DNA of 45,582 nt from Liquorilactobacillus uvarum DSM 19971. Its GTDB lineage: Bacteria; Bacillota; Bacilli; Lactobacillales; Lactobacillaceae. The stretch spans positions 1 to 45,582 of the forward strand of contig NZ_AZEG01000018.1 in NCBI RefSeq assembly GCF_001434935.1, given 5' to 3'. Made by a program: the position numbers and the translations under genes. The notes beneath the pieces are model-generated. The model was not told where the DNA came from. It was given only the letters and a program-made list of their open reading frames with translations, and did not search any database. This document shows positions 33,530 to 42,782 of this stretch, piece after piece. Numbering within the stretch: position 1 is the first letter of the stretch; each line of letters begins with the position of its first letter.

Positions 33530-35200
33530 TCAATAAAGATATACTTTGGACTCATACGGCCGCAACTTTGTTCCCAAATCATCATCATAATTACTGATCA
33601 ATAACTTTTTGACTATTTTGCTGTCATATTCACGTTCTATCTCTTTGGAAGTAAAATTGCTGATAACAAGTAATGTTTTTCCATCATACTGCCGCTTATA
33701 CGCAAACACTTCATCATCTTCAGGATCCAGTTCAACATAATTCCCATATACAATCAAATCACTATTGTGCCTAAGATCGATCAATCTCTTGTAAAAATAA
33801 AAAACGGAATCCTTGTCTTGCAGTTCTTGGGCAGCATTTATCTCACGATAATTTTTATTTAGTTCCAACCATGGTTTGCCATCTGTAAAACCGGCATTTT
33901 GAGAATTATCCCACTGCATTGGAGTTCTCGCATTATCTCTAGACTCAGTTGCCAAATAACGCATCATTGTAGCATGGTTCACCAACTTTTCCTTATCAAC
34001 AATTTGATAATAGGATTCTAACGATTCAATATCCTGATACTGTTTCAAATCAGTAAAATGTGCATTTGTCATTCCTAATTCTTCACCCTGATAAATGTAA
34101 GGCGTTCCCTGCATCATGTGTAATGTAGTCGCCAACATTTTCGCTGACTTCACCCGAAATTCAGGACTGTCATTTCCAAAACGCGAAACAGCCCTCGCAC
34201 GGTCATGATTATTCCAATACAAGCTGTTCCAGCCTTTGCCATCCAAAGCTTTTTGCCAACGTGACAATGCTTTCTTCAAATCTACCAATTTCACCGGTTT
34301 GTCGTTCCACTTTCCAAGACGCGGATCATCATTGAATGCTAGTGTAACATGATCGAATTGGAAGACCATATTCAATTCACCTGCATCTAGGCCCGTATAT
34401 TGAACAGCGTCTTCTGTCTTAGAGCTTGGCATCTCACCCACACTCATTACATCGTACTTCGATAAAACTTTGTCATTCATTTCTTTTAAATACTCATTTA
34501 CTTTGACTCCGTCTGCTACCATGGGCTCAACATCCGCATATTCTGCATTTTCAGGATTAGGTGCATCTGGTAATCCCGCTGGTTTAGAAATGAAGTTAAT
34601 AACATCCATCCGAAACCCATCAATTCCCTTGTCCAGCCAAAACCGCATCAATTCCCATACCTGTTCGCGTACTTCAGGATTTTCCCAATTTAAATCTGGT
34701 TGTCCTTCCGCAAACAAGTGCAAATAATACTGCTTGGTCGCCTCATCATATTTCCAAGTGGAACCCCCAAAGTAAGATCCCCAATTATTCGGCGCTTTTC
34801 CATCATTTCCATCTCGCCAAATATAAAAGTCGCGATAAGGATTCGAAACCGATTTTCGGCTTTCTTTAAACCACTTATGCTGATCAGATGTATGGTTGAC
34901 AACTAAATCCATTACTACTTTCAAGCCTAGGCGGTGTGCTTCATTTAAAAGCTTGTCAAAGATTTGCATATTTCCGAATTTAGGCTGAATATCACGATAA
35001 TCGCTTATATCATAACCATTATCCTTATCTGGAGACTTGTAAATCGGGTTAAGCCAGATTACATCTACGCCCAATTTCTTGATATACGGTAGTCGCCGCA
35101 GCACACCTGCTAAATCCCCAATACCATCATTATCGCTATCCTGAAAGCTACGCGGATATACCTGATATACAACTGCTTTTTGCCACCATTTCTTTTTCAT
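33530..35200 (-). CDS. GH13 subfamily 31 alpha-glucosidase, oligo-1,6-glucosidase type
   Basis: 556 residues. Glycoside hydrolase family 13: Ca-site DSDNDGIGD (21-29), region I DLVVNHTSD, region II GFRMDVINF with nucleophile Asp199, acid/base Glu256 in SVGEMPSS, and region IV NNHDRARAVSRFG (Asp333). The residue after the nucleophile is Val200. In this subfamily Val there goes with alpha-1,6 specificity (isomaltose, panose, dextran ends), whereas Ala goes with alpha-1,4. There is no signal peptide, so it acts in the cytoplasm on imported oligosaccharides. It lies 28 bases after the sugar permease gene in an operon under the divergent LacI regulator. GGAGGGAGAG precedes the ATG. Confidence 0.93.
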   Translation of the reverse strand: MKKKWWQKAVVYQVYPRSFQDSDNDGIGDLAGVLRRLPYIKKLGVDVIWLNPIYKSPDKDNGYDISDYRDIQPKFGNMQIFDKLLNEAHRLGLKVVMDLVVNHTSDQHKWFKESRKSVSNPYRDFYIWRDGNDGKAPNNWGSYFGGSTWKYDEATKQYYLHLFAEGQPDLNWENPEVREQVWELMRFWLDKGIDGFRMDVINFISKPAGLPDAPNPENAEYADVEPMVADGVKVNEYLKEMNDKVLSKYDVMSVGEMPSSKTEDAVQYTGLDAGELNMVFQFDHVTLAFNDDPRLGKWNDKPVKLVDLKKALSRWQKALDGKGWNSLYWNNHDRARAVSRFGNDSPEFRVKSAKMLATTLHMMQGTPYIYQGEELGMTNAHFTDLKQYQDIESLESYYQIVDKEKLVNHATMMRYLATESRDNARTPMQWDNSQNAGFTDGKPWLELNKNYREINAAQELQDKDSVFYFYKRLIDLRHNSDLIVYGNYVELDPEDDEVFAYKRQYDGKTLLVISNFTSKEIEREYDSKIVKKLLISNYDDDLGTKLRPYESKVYLY

Positions 35201-35228
35201 ACTTAATTCTCTCTCCCTCCAAAAGCTT

Positions 35229-36644
35229 CTACTTTTTGTTTACAAGGCCTGTTTGCGGCTTATCTTCTTTAATCACACCAACGGCAAAAACCCCCAACAA
35301 CATTACTATTCCAGCTACAAGTATCATTCCTGGCATTGATTTATTGATAAGTGGAAAAATAGCAAAGCTAGCCACTGAAGCAATGATCTGCGGTAAACAA
35401 ATTCCACAATTGAAAAGCCCCATATAAGCTCCTTCATTTTTCCCATCTAATGAAGATGTAAAAATTGAAAATGCTTCTGTCTGCATTGTTAAGTAAGAAA
35501 TACCTATCAAACAAAATGGTAGAATCAGCAGATATTGATCATGTACAAAGAAAACTCCAATGAAACCTAAAGCTCCAAAGAACAGCCCGATTCTAAACCA
35601 AAATTTTCGTTTATACGGATTTGTTTTAGACAGAACTAAGAATCCCCAAACAACAGCTGCTAATGATTGAATGCATGTCAAAATTCCATACCAGTTTCCG
35701 GCAGCTTGGTAACCTGCCGATGCTGTATCAGCTGTATTCCAAACGTTCTTAGCAATTGCCCCAGTTGCATATGTCCATAGATATTGAAATGCAAACCAGT
35801 CAAACAACTGCACAAATGAAACTTCCCAAAAAGAACGTGGTGCCTTTTTTACTAATTCCCACAATGAAGGCTTATCCTGATGGGCTTTAGTGTTAATATG
35901 ATGATATTTTGCATAAGAATCTGGATTATATTCTTTAACTGTTACGATCGTATAAATAGATGTAGCTAATAAAATAGCAGCTCCAATGTAAAATGATAGT
36001 CTTACCGAAAGGGGAACTTCGCCTTGCTTTGCAACATTAGCAACTCCCAATATAGTCAATAGAAATGGGAAAATAGTCGCAATAACACCGCCCAGGTTGC
36101 TGAATGATTGCTGCCACGACCAAGCCAGATCTTTTTGGTCTTCATTTACCATATCTCCAATAATCATCTTAAACGGTTGCATACAAACATTACTTGAAAG
36201 ATCCATAAATAGAATTGCAATCGCACCAAAAGTTAAAGCTGCAATAGATGCGTACCCAAATCCGAATGAACCTGAATTAGGCAGAAGAACCATTACTAAT
36301 GCAGCAATCGGAGCACCAATCATCAGATATGGCATCCTACGCCCAAATTTATTTGACCAAGTCAGATCCGAGTATTTTCCAACTAATGGTTGAACTATCA
36401 TCCCGGCTAACGGAGGCAGTATAAAGAAAAAACCAAGTTTAGTCGGATCAGCTCCTATTGTCTGAAATATTCTCCCCATTTGAGAAGACTGCAGTGAAAA
36501 AGCCATGTTGACCCCAAAAAATCCAAAAGTCATTGCAAAAATAGTTTTTAAAGACAATGATGGCAACGAATTTGTAATTTGTGCACTGCTTTTTTTGGCT
36601 ACATTCTTTTTTGGAACAGATGTTGAATGCAATTTACTCTCCAT
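35229..36644 (-). CDS. MFS/GPH-type sugar transporter (SLC45-like)
   Basis: 471 residues, about 12 membrane segments after a hydrophilic N-terminal tail of about 30 residues. MTFGFFGVNMAFSLQSSQMGRIFQTIGAD, LPPLAGMIVQPLVGKYSDLTWSNKFGRRMPYLMIGA and the PFKMIIGDMVNEDQK loop mark the SLC45-like sucrose/maltose proton symporters of lactic acid bacteria. It probably imports an alpha-glucoside which the following GH13 enzyme hydrolyses. It is transcribed away from the LacI regulator, across a spacer holding a good cre site and a LacI-type operator. Substrate inferred from the neighbours only. Confidence 0.88.
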   Translation of the reverse strand: MESKLHSTSVPKKNVAKKSSAQITNSLPSLSLKTIFAMTFGFFGVNMAFSLQSSQMGRIFQTIGADPTKLGFFFILPPLAGMIVQPLVGKYSDLTWSNKFGRRMPYLMIGAPIAALVMVLLPNSGSFGFGYASIAALTFGAIAILFMDLSSNVCMQPFKMIIGDMVNEDQKDLAWSWQQSFSNLGGVIATIFPFLLTILGVANVAKQGEVPLSVRLSFYIGAAILLATSIYTIVTVKEYNPDSYAKYHHINTKAHQDKPSLWELVKKAPRSFWEVSFVQLFDWFAFQYLWTYATGAIAKNVWNTADTASAGYQAAGNWYGILTCIQSLAAVVWGFLVLSKTNPYKRKFWFRIGLFFGALGFIGVFFVHDQYLLILPFCLIGISYLTMQTEAFSIFTSSLDGKNEGAYMGLFNCGICLPQIIASVASFAIFPLINKSMPGMILVAGIVMLLGVFAVGVIKEDKPQTGLVNKK

Positions 36645-36673
36645 ATTTACTCACTCCTATTCATAACATTATA

Positions 36674-36687
36674 TGTAACTGCTTTCA
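36674..36687. promoter_or_regulatory. cre (CcpA) site upstream of the sugar operon
   Basis: TGTAACTGCTTTCA matches TGWAANCGNTNWCA at all but one position and is 30-43 bases before the transporter start codon. It suggests repression of the operon by preferred sugars. Confidence 0.55.
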
Positions 36688-36707
36688 CGAGTATAATATC
36701 ACTTAGA

Positions 36708-36719
36708 GCAAACGTTTAC
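36708..36719. promoter_or_regulatory. LacI/MalR-type operator
   Basis: GCAAACGTTTAC is a near-perfect palindrome with the central CG of LacI-family operators (compare the MalR type GCAAACGTTTGC). It lies between the transporter and the divergent LacI-family gene, the natural site for that regulator. Confidence 0.6.
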
Positions 36720-36841
36720 AATAGCTTTTAATAAAAATAAAAACTTATATTAAAGCACTTTTAAAAACATGATTTAATATTTTATTTTTTTGTCATACGC
36801 GGTAAAATTAGAGTATATTCGCAACTTAAGGGGAAGAGCAT

Positions 36842-37855
36842 ATGGGTGTAACGATTAAAGATATTGCCAAAGAAACCGGGTTCTCAGTCGCAACTGTCTC
36901 CCGCGTACTTTCAAATAAGATCGGATTCTTCAGTCAAGAAACTGCAGCGGTCGTTAACGATGCCGCAGTGAAACTGGGTTATAAGAAAAACATGGCCGCT
37001 ACAGAACTCGTTACACAAAAAAGCAGTGTAATCGCTGTAATTATAAATTCCACCAAAACTAATTTCTCCGATTCAATCATTGCAGGAATCCAAAAAAAAG
37101 CAGATGAAACATCCAAAAGAGTAATTATTCTATATGCTGGAGATCATGATTTTAACTCCCAGCAACGAGCGCTTACCACTGCATTGGAACGACCACTCAT
37201 GGGAATACTGCTGCTTTCCGTTGATTTATTTGCTGAAAACCTGCAACTGTTGAAAGCAGCGAATATCCCTTTTCGTTTTATATCCATTTCTTTTCAAGAT
37301 CCAGAACTTACCTATGTAGCTTCGGATGATTGGCAGATCGGCTATCTCGCAACAAAGTATCTGCTAAAAAAAGGCCACAAGCGAATTGGTTTAGCTGGAA
37401 TCGATATTGAATCCAGTGCTCATACGGGGAAACTGCGTTTAAACGGGTACAAATATGCCTTAGCCGAGAACAATATCATTCCACAAAAGGACTGGATTCA
37501 AACAGGCAACTACAGTTATGAAGCTGGCTTACAAGCTATGGAAAAATATGGCAGTCAAAAAAACGTAAGTGCAGTTATCACAGGAAGTGATTTAGTCGGG
37601 ATTGGTCTTTTGAACCAAGCAGCCAAAATGAATCTTTCTATTCCTTCCAACTTGTCTCTAATCACAATTGATGGCACCTATCTATGCAAAATCGTACAGC
37701 CGCAACTAACAAGCATCACACAGAATTTTTACAAAATGGGATACTTAGGTGCTGAGTACCTGATTACTAACCACAAACAAAATGCTTTTACAGATATTAA
37801 AATTTCTGAACGCGGAAGCGTGCAAAAAGTACCAGACGATAATACTAAAAATTAA
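36842..37855 (+). CDS. LacI-family transcriptional regulator (MalR-like)
   Basis: 337 residues. N-terminal LacI helix-turn-helix (TIKDIAKETGFSVATVSRVLSNK, 4-26), with a hinge region to about 60 and a periplasmic-binding-protein-like effector domain to the end (SVIAVIINSTKTNFSDSIIAGIQ, VASDDWQIGYLATKYLLKKGHKRIGLAG, VITGSDLVGIGLLNQA). It is divergent from the transporter-glucosidase operon and should repress it until an alpha-glucoside binds. Effector inferred from the neighbours. AAGGGGAAG lies before the ATG. The palindromic terminator at 37887-37935 ends the transcript. Confidence 0.92.
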   Translation: MGVTIKDIAKETGFSVATVSRVLSNKIGFFSQETAAVVNDAAVKLGYKKNMAATELVTQKSSVIAVIINSTKTNFSDSIIAGIQKKADETSKRVIILYAGDHDFNSQQRALTTALERPLMGILLLSVDLFAENLQLLKAANIPFRFISISFQDPELTYVASDDWQIGYLATKYLLKKGHKRIGLAGIDIESSAHTGKLRLNGYKYALAENNIIPQKDWIQTGNYSYEAGLQAMEKYGSQKNVSAVITGSDLVGIGLLNQAAKMNLSIPSNLSLITIDGTYLCKIVQPQLTSITQNFYKMGYLGAEYLITNHKQNAFTDIKISERGSVQKVPDDNTKN

Positions 37856-37886
37856 TTACACTGATTGGATTTAAATAGACATAGCA

Positions 37887-37935
37887 AAAAACAAGGAACC
37901 GAGTCAAAAACTATCTTGGCTCAGTCCCTTGTTTT
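37887..37935. terminator. Palindromic terminator after the LacI-family gene
   Basis: AAAACAAGG.ACCGAGTCAAA and TGGCTC.GTCCCTTGTTTT arms, mostly complementary, 8-base loop, T-rich tail. It also faces the convergent cfa gene. Member of the dispersed family. Confidence 0.7.
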
Positions 37936-38030
37936 AGTCTTGTATTATACGACTCCACATATTCAATGGTCAAAAGCTACCAAAGTTCCGTTGCTTTTTT
38001 AAATGCCCAATCAAACACGTTTAGTTAAAC

Positions 38031-39203
38031 TCATTTGTAGATATAACTGCGTGTCTTAGGCAAGGTTCTGCCGCTTGGCCCTTTAGAAATCAAGTACTGA
38101 ATGCAGTCAATGTTTCCAGATTCAAATGATGCTGCACAAGCTTGTAGATACAAATCCCACATTCGAATGAATTTTTCATCTGTTTTTTCAGAAATAACAT
38201 CTAAATGATCATGAAAATTCTTATCCCAAGTTTCCAGTGTGCGCTGATAATGGCGGCGCAAAGTTTCCATATCAAAGATCTGCATTCCTGCATCAATAAT
38301 GTGTTGCAAATTTTCTGTCATACCCGGAATATAACCGCCAGGGAAAATGTACTGATTGATCCAGCCATTAAAGGCACCACCCTGCTGACGAGTAATACCG
38401 TGAATCAATGCTACTCCATCGTCACTAAGATAATTTGAAACTGTCTGGAAATAAGCCCCCAGATTTTCTTTGCCAACATGTTCAAACATACCGACACTGG
38501 TAATGTAATCAAAAGGCCCTTTCTTAAGTTCTCGGTAATCTTCCAAATAAATATGCGCCCGCTTTTCAAGGCCTTCTTCTTTAATCCTTTTTTGAACAAA
38601 TAGATATTGTTCTTCACTTAAAGTGATTCCCGAAACATCCAAATCATATTCTTTGGCAGCTGTCAGCATCAAGGTTCCCCAACCACATCCTATATCAAGC
38701 AGCTTCTTACCTGGCTGTGGATCCAGTTTCTTAATAATATGATGAACCTTATTCAGCTGAGCCTGTTCAAGTGTATCGTTATCATTCTCAAAATAAGCAC
38801 AAGAATATGTCATTGAGGGATCTAACCATAAACGATAAAAATCATTTCCAAGATCGTAATGACTTTGAACATCTGTCTTACTATGTTTTTCTGAATGAGA
38901 CTGCTTTGGTAAAAAACGTTTTAACTTGCTATTATAGAAAAAACTTTCTGCAGATTCATAAGCAGCTTTGACCAATTTTTGAATAGAACCATCGATTTGA
39001 ATACGACCATCCATATATGCTTCACCTAATGCAATAGAAGCATTACGCATCAATTCCTTTATCGGCACAGCTTCCTTAAAAGTAATTGTCACCTCAGGTG
39101 TTCCTTCACCATATTGCTCGCTATCGCCATCCCAATAATTTACCCGTACTGGAATGCTAAAAGATTTGCTCAACATCTTCTTGTAAAAAATTTTATCTAT
39201 CAT
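38031..39203 (-). CDS. cfa: Cyclopropane-fatty-acyl-phospholipid synthase
   Basis: 390 residues. It methylenates unsaturated acyl chains in membrane phospholipids with S-adenosylmethionine, which hardens membranes against acid and ethanol. N-terminal lipid-binding part ([20 protein letters not shown]), then [28 protein letters not shown] (111-138), the SAM motif [10 protein letters not shown] (168-177), [15 protein letters not shown], and the C-terminal [27 protein letters not shown]. The frame stays open 38 codons upstream, but that stretch has no family similarity. GGAGG precedes the ATG at 39203 (spacing 12), which gives the usual length. Confidence 0.95.
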   Translation of the reverse strand: MIDKIFYKKMLSKSFSIPVRVNYWDGDSEQYGEGTPEVTITFKEAVPIKELMRNASIALGEAYMDGRIQIDGSIQKLVKAAYESAESFFYNSKLKRFLPKQSHSEKHSKTDVQSHYDLGNDFYRLWLDPSMTYSCAYFENDNDTLEQAQLNKVHHIIKKLDPQPGKKLLDIGCGWGTLMLTAAKEYDLDVSGITLSEEQYLFVQKRIKEEGLEKRAHIYLEDYRELKKGPFDYITSVGMFEHVGKENLGAYFQTVSNYLSDDGVALIHGITRQQGGAFNGWINQYIFPGGYIPGMTENLQHIIDAGMQIFDMETLRRHYQRTLETWDKNFHDHLDVISEKTDEKFIRMWDLYLQACAASFESGNIDCIQYLISKGPSGRTLPKTRSYIYK

Positions 39204-39320
39204 AACTAAATTTAACCTCCGCTTTTTTCTCACTTCGTACTCAAATAATAATATTCTAGCACTTTTTGCTTCTTTTTTCAGAATACTAAATTTTAAAAAA
39301 ATGCCAGTTTCGTTCATACA

Positions 39321-39360
39321 AAAAAGGGATTCGCTAGGCCAACGAGCCGAACAACCCCTT
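39321..39360 (-). terminator. Possible terminator of azlCD
   Basis: On the minus strand AAGGGG..TTCGGC..GCGAA.CCCTT followed by a T6 run. The arms pair imperfectly, so support is moderate. Confidence 0.5.
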
Positions 39361-39378
39361 CGTTCATTTATTTTTCTA

Positions 39379-39723
39379 TCAAACTGTAAAAACCATTGCT
39401 AACAAAGTAACTGCTACCAAACCCAACACAACTGAAAGTCCCATTGAACGTGACCGATACGCTACCACTATGACAATCAACGAGGCAATGATTTTTGCCA
39501 TATTATGTATACCTGTAAAAACGTATCCTGCGCTAGTATCAATAAAAACATCCTTGACAACAAGTGCTGTAAACAAAGAAACGGGCACATACTTCATCCA
39601 CTCATTAAACCATCTTGGAATATCACGCGTTGAGAAAATGCGCAGGGGAATAAAACGCGGACCAAATGCTACCAGCATGGATAAAATGATCAAAATCAAA
39701 TGCTCCATAGTTTTTTCTGTCAT
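39379..39723 (-). CDS. azlD: Branched-chain amino acid exporter subunit AzlD
   Basis: 114 residues, three to four hydrophobic segments. [53 protein letters not shown] is the AzlD signature. It works with AzlC as a two-part exporter of branched-chain amino acids or their analogues (4-azaleucine resistance in Bacillus). A TTG two codons earlier overlaps the azlC stop (TTGA). The ATG at 39723 has GGGGGA at better spacing and is preferred. Confidence 0.9.
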   Translation of the reverse strand: MTEKTMEHLILIILSMLVAFGPRFIPLRIFSTRDIPRWFNEWMKYVPVSLFTALVVKDVFIDTSAGYVFTGIHNMAKIIASLIVIVVAYRSRSMGLSVVLGLVAVTLLAMVFTV

Positions 39724-39725
39724 AA

Positions 39726-40496
39726 TCAATTATCCCCCGACTTGCTGATTACACTACGACTGGCCTTGGGTTTTATTTTTTTCAAAAGAAAACCTCTTTT
39801 TTTCCCACGTTTAACTAAATAATCTTCAGTGACAAAGCCAACAAAAGATGCCAACAACGTTGAGACGACCAACCCCATCGTACTTTTAAGCACGACCATC
39901 GAAATAATCGCAAAAACAGCCGCAACAAAACTGACCACAATTGTCAATTTATTCGCAACTTGCATCACAATCATATATATAAACAGAGCTGTCAAGGCAT
40001 AGTCAACGATTGCAAGATCGACCGATAAAAGATTTCCAATCAAACTTCCAACAATGTTCGCAAATGTCCAAAAAATAAGCGAATAATGTTCAACCATCAG
40101 CGCATCTTTAGGCGTCCAACTTTTATCTGTCGCAAATTTCAAATAGTTAACGGCATAATTCTCATCATTTAACGAAACAGCGAAGATATACAAAAACTTC
40201 TTACTCGTGTTCCGCAAATACTGTGATATGCTGGAACCTAGTAACGCATAACGTAATTCCAAGAAGAAAAGCATAATTAACACTGTGTGCATTGGTGCAT
40301 TTGCCGTCAACATCGAGGCAAGCAGGAACTGCGCACCACCTGAGAACACAAGGATCGAAACCAAGCCTGTCAAAATCACGTTGAACCCTGCAACATTCAA
40401 CAAAATACCACAAGCAAGACCGATCGGAATGTAACTTAAACATAATGGCAGAGCAATTTTTAACACCTCTAGCCAACGTGGTTCCTCTTTTTTCAC
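39726..40496 (-). CDS. azlC: Branched-chain amino acid exporter subunit AzlC
   Basis: 256 residues, about six to seven hydrophobic segments. LPLCLSYIPIGLACGILLNVAGFNVILTGLVSILVFSGGAQFLLASML and LRYALLGSSISQYL are typical of AzlC. It pairs with AzlD encoded directly downstream. The start is GTG with GGAGG 7 bases before it. The C-terminus is strongly basic. There is no Lrp-type azlB regulator nearby. Confidence 0.93.
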   Translation of the reverse strand: MKKEEPRWLEVLKIALPLCLSYIPIGLACGILLNVAGFNVILTGLVSILVFSGGAQFLLASMLTANAPMHTVLIMLFFLELRYALLGSSISQYLRNTSKKFLYIFAVSLNDENYAVNYLKFATDKSWTPKDALMVEHYSLIFWTFANIVGSLIGNLLSVDLAIVDYALTALFIYMIVMQVANKLTIVVSFVAAVFAIISMVVLKSTMGLVVSTLLASFVGFVTEDYLVKRGKKRGFLLKKIKPKASRSVISKSGDN

Positions 40497-40611
40497 GAAT
40501 AAGCCTCCAAAAATAAAAGTCCTCGCAGGTTCGATTATAACATATGATTATTAACGTCCGGGTATAAATTTCCATCAATGAGAAGATTCTAAGCACATAT
40601 TTGATAGAAAA

Positions 40612-42000
40612 TTACCCAATAATAACTTTTTCGGTTGGAAATCTATAATTGAGGTCACGTTTTCGCTTGGAAACAAACAACATCAACATATACAGCATCC
40701 CAACTCGACCAACAAACATCAAGACTATAATAACCCATTTACCGATAATACTTAATGAACCAGTTATGCCTAAAGAAAGCCCTGTCGTACCAAAAGCTGA
40801 TGCAACCTCAAGAATTAAAGCCGTCAACGTCTGTTTTTCAGTTGCTGACAAAATCAGAACAGCAACCCCACACAGCAAAATTGATAAGTTCACGACAACA
40901 ACCGCCTTTTGAATATCATCTTGTCCAATCTGGCGTCCAAAAATATTAACATTTCGACGTCCTCGAATAAAAGAATACATGTAGAGTATCAAAATTCCAA
41001 TCGTTGTTGTGCGGACCCCTCCTCCAACAGAGCTTGGGCTTGCACCAATAAACATCAACAAAGAGAAAATCAGAAGCGTAGTTGCATTAAATGTATTCAA
41101 CGAATCTAGTTGCAAACCAGCATTACGTGTAGAGGCACTGTAAAACATTGCAGTCATCAGCTTATCAATAAAGCTGCGGTGCGCAAAAACGCCCTTAGAC
41201 TCAGACAACATAATAAGAACTGTTCCTATTACAAAAAACAGAACTGCAAAAAAAACAGCTAGCTTTACAAATAATGAAAATCTAAATTGCGAATCCTCTT
41301 GCCGCCGCAACTTGATACCAACCCATTCACGCAATTCTGTCAACACGGGAAACCCAATTCCACCGATACCAATCAAAAAAATAATCGCCATTAAAAATAA
41401 ATAATCGTGTCGAAACGGCATAACTGATGTACCTGTGATATCAAAGCCAGCATTTGTCACAGCCGAGATTGCAATATAAAATCCTTCAAAAAAAGCACTG
41501 CTTAACTGCTCATATCCCTGTGTGAAATATAAATACAACGAAAACAGAATTCCAAAGAAAAATTGCAATAGCATCATTAATCCAAAAACAGAATACGCTA
41601 GTCGGACAGTACCGCTTAGACGTGGTTGATTCATATCAATTTGAATCAGCTGCCTTTGGTGAAGTGTGATTCTTTTTCTTGCTAAGACAAGCCCAACTGT
41701 TGCAAACATAGTAATTCCTAAGCCGCCTATTTGAAAAAGCACTTCCAACAAGATAACGCCGTAGTTATTATAAACCTCATGCAATGGGAAAGTTGTTAAT
41801 CCCGTCACACTAACCGTCGATACAGCCATAAAAAAAGTATCAAGTGGGGGGACTGTCACTCCCGGTTTGTGAAAAAAAGGCAAACACAGCAAAAAGAAGG
41901 CAAGTACGATCATCAGAAAGTAAGCGATAACTATCAATTGAATTGGGGTCGTATTTTCACGAACCTTAACTAACAAATAATTAATCTTACTTTTTAACAC
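40612..42000 (-). CDS. Potassium uptake transporter, KtrB/TrkH family
   Basis: 462 residues, with four membrane-pore-membrane repeats. The four selectivity loops are visible: STVSVTGLTT, ISAVTNAGFD, ASTRNAGLQL and SAFGTTGLSLG, each with the conserved Gly. Length and the short N-terminus fit KtrB, the K+(Na+)-conducting subunit, which is gated by a cytoplasmic KtrA. No ktrA gene is in the window, so the partner must be elsewhere. The start is a GTG with AGGAGG 8 bases upstream. The two preceding genes in the same direction are not obviously related. Confidence 0.92.
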   Translation of the reverse strand: MLKSKINYLLVKVRENTTPIQLIVIAYFLMIVLAFFLLCLPFFHKPGVTVPPLDTFFMAVSTVSVTGLTTFPLHEVYNNYGVILLEVLFQIGGLGITMFATVGLVLARKRITLHQRQLIQIDMNQPRLSGTVRLAYSVFGLMMLLQFFFGILFSLYLYFTQGYEQLSSAFFEGFYIAISAVTNAGFDITGTSVMPFRHDYLFLMAIIFLIGIGGIGFPVLTELREWVGIKLRRQEDSQFRFSLFVKLAVFFAVLFFVIGTVLIMLSESKGVFAHRSFIDKLMTAMFYSASTRNAGLQLDSLNTFNATTLLIFSLLMFIGASPSSVGGGVRTTTIGILILYMYSFIRGRRNVNIFGRQIGQDDIQKAVVVVNLSILLCGVAVLILSATEKQTLTALILEVASAFGTTGLSLGITGSLSIIGKWVIIVLMFVGRVGMLYMLMLFVSKRKRDLNYRFPTEKVIIG

Positions 42001-42035
42001 GTATCTTTCCTCCTAGCTGCTCCAATTACAATTAG

Positions 42036-42287
42036 TTAGGCCAGCTTCATTTTTGAATAACTAATAACGACTTTCTGCTTCAACTCAAGTGCAGTTGACG
42101 ATTCTTTATAATCATTATCGAAATCAATAATTGCAGAATTGCGTAACTGTTTCTCGATTTTCCCCTTAAAGTGGTGTCGATGGAAGACAAATGCAACATG
42201 TGTATTTTTAACAAAAGGTGTTCCAAGCTCGCTTACTTCAATCACCTGTTCGTCCCTATTATTCCTAGGCTTTCGTTTTTCGCTCAT
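42036..42287 (-). CDS. Small DUF2187-like (YkvS-type) protein
   Basis: 83 residues. After a very basic first 15 residues comes a compact beta-rich part: TPFVKNTHVAFVFHRHHFKGKIEKQLRNSAIIDFD, with a KGxIxKxxxNSAIIDF pattern like that of the small DUF2187/YkvS family (SH3/KOW-like fold, function unknown). The family assignment is by eye only. GAGGAGG lies 9 bases before the ATG. It is 35 bases upstream of the potassium transporter gene on the same strand, so the two may be cotranscribed. Confidence 0.68.
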   Translation of the reverse strand: MSEKRKPRNNRDEQVIEVSELGTPFVKNTHVAFVFHRHHFKGKIEKQLRNSAIIDFDNDYKESSTALELKQKVVISYSKMKLA

Positions 42288-42543
42288 ACTTTTTCCTCCT
42301 CGACGGTAAGTTCAGCTATTTTAGATAAAACCGATCCCAAATTTGTTGCTTAAAAAAGCTGGCCGATCATTCTTCCAGCCCGCTACCGTGTGTTATTATT
42401 ATACCGCTAATAAGCTGTGAAAGCTAACTTGTACATTCTCTTCACAACACGTCCTCTGCATCACATTAAACTCCACTCTTTTCCAGGCCCTTCATCTACC
42501 ATTCTTCTGGCAAAATTGGTATTGCTTTTTCAGGTTGACAAGA
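42288..42543. other. Intergenic region before the TPP riboswitch
   Basis: Upstream region shared by the small DUF2187-like gene (minus) and the thiamine transport operon (plus). I see no open frame with a ribosome binding site and no clear dyad. Confidence 0.4.
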
Positions 42544-42572
42544 TTTACTTTTCAGGCCTTTTCTGCTAGACT
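42544..42572 (+). promoter_or_regulatory. Promoter of the ykoEDC operon
   Basis: TTTACT (42544-42549), a 17-base spacer and TAGACT (42567-42572) preceded by TGC, an extended -10. The start near 42579 is just before the riboswitch. Confidence 0.55.
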
Positions 42573-42584
42573 TACACTGTAATA

Positions 42585-42660
42585 TGTGAGCTGGGGTGCC
42601 TTTTGGCTGAGAAATACCCATGATACCTGATCTGGACAATGCCAGCGTAGGGAGCTTAAA
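42585..42660 (+). promoter_or_regulatory. TPP riboswitch (THI box)
   Basis: All conserved blocks are present: GGGGTGCC (42593-42600), GGCTGAGAAA..ACCC, TGATACCTGATCTGGA and AATGCCAGCGTAGGGA. AGCT on either side forms the closing stem. A terminator follows at 42699-42733. Thiamine diphosphate binding should shut off the ykoEDC transporter genes. Confidence 0.97.
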
Positions 42661-42698
42661 TCCATTGGTTATTTATGCTTAATGAATGAAAGCGTCTA

Positions 42699-42733
42699 CC
42701 GGCATGCTCTTTGAGTATGACGGCTATTTTTTT
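42699..42733 (+). terminator. Terminator of the TPP riboswitch
   Basis: CCG.CATGCTC pairs with GAGTATG.CGG (one G-U pair, one internal mismatch) around TTT, followed by a run of seven T. Confidence 0.75.
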
Positions 42734-42782
42734 ATCTGAGATTATTCTGTCTCGCAATATTTTTATAAAAGGAGTGTCTAAA

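Noticed and set aside
39204-39317. 38-residue N-terminal extension of cyclopropane fatty acid synthase
   Set aside because: No family similarity and no ribosome binding site; the ATG at 39203 gives the usual length and follows GGAGG.
40201-40596. 131-codon open frame antisense-like, overlapping azlC on the same strand in another frame
   Set aside because: AzlC has clear family motifs and a good ribosome binding site; the other frame has neither.
42711-42782. N-terminal extension of YkoE by 24 codons
   Set aside because: It would be encoded by the riboswitch terminator, and AAAGGAG marks the ATG at 42783.
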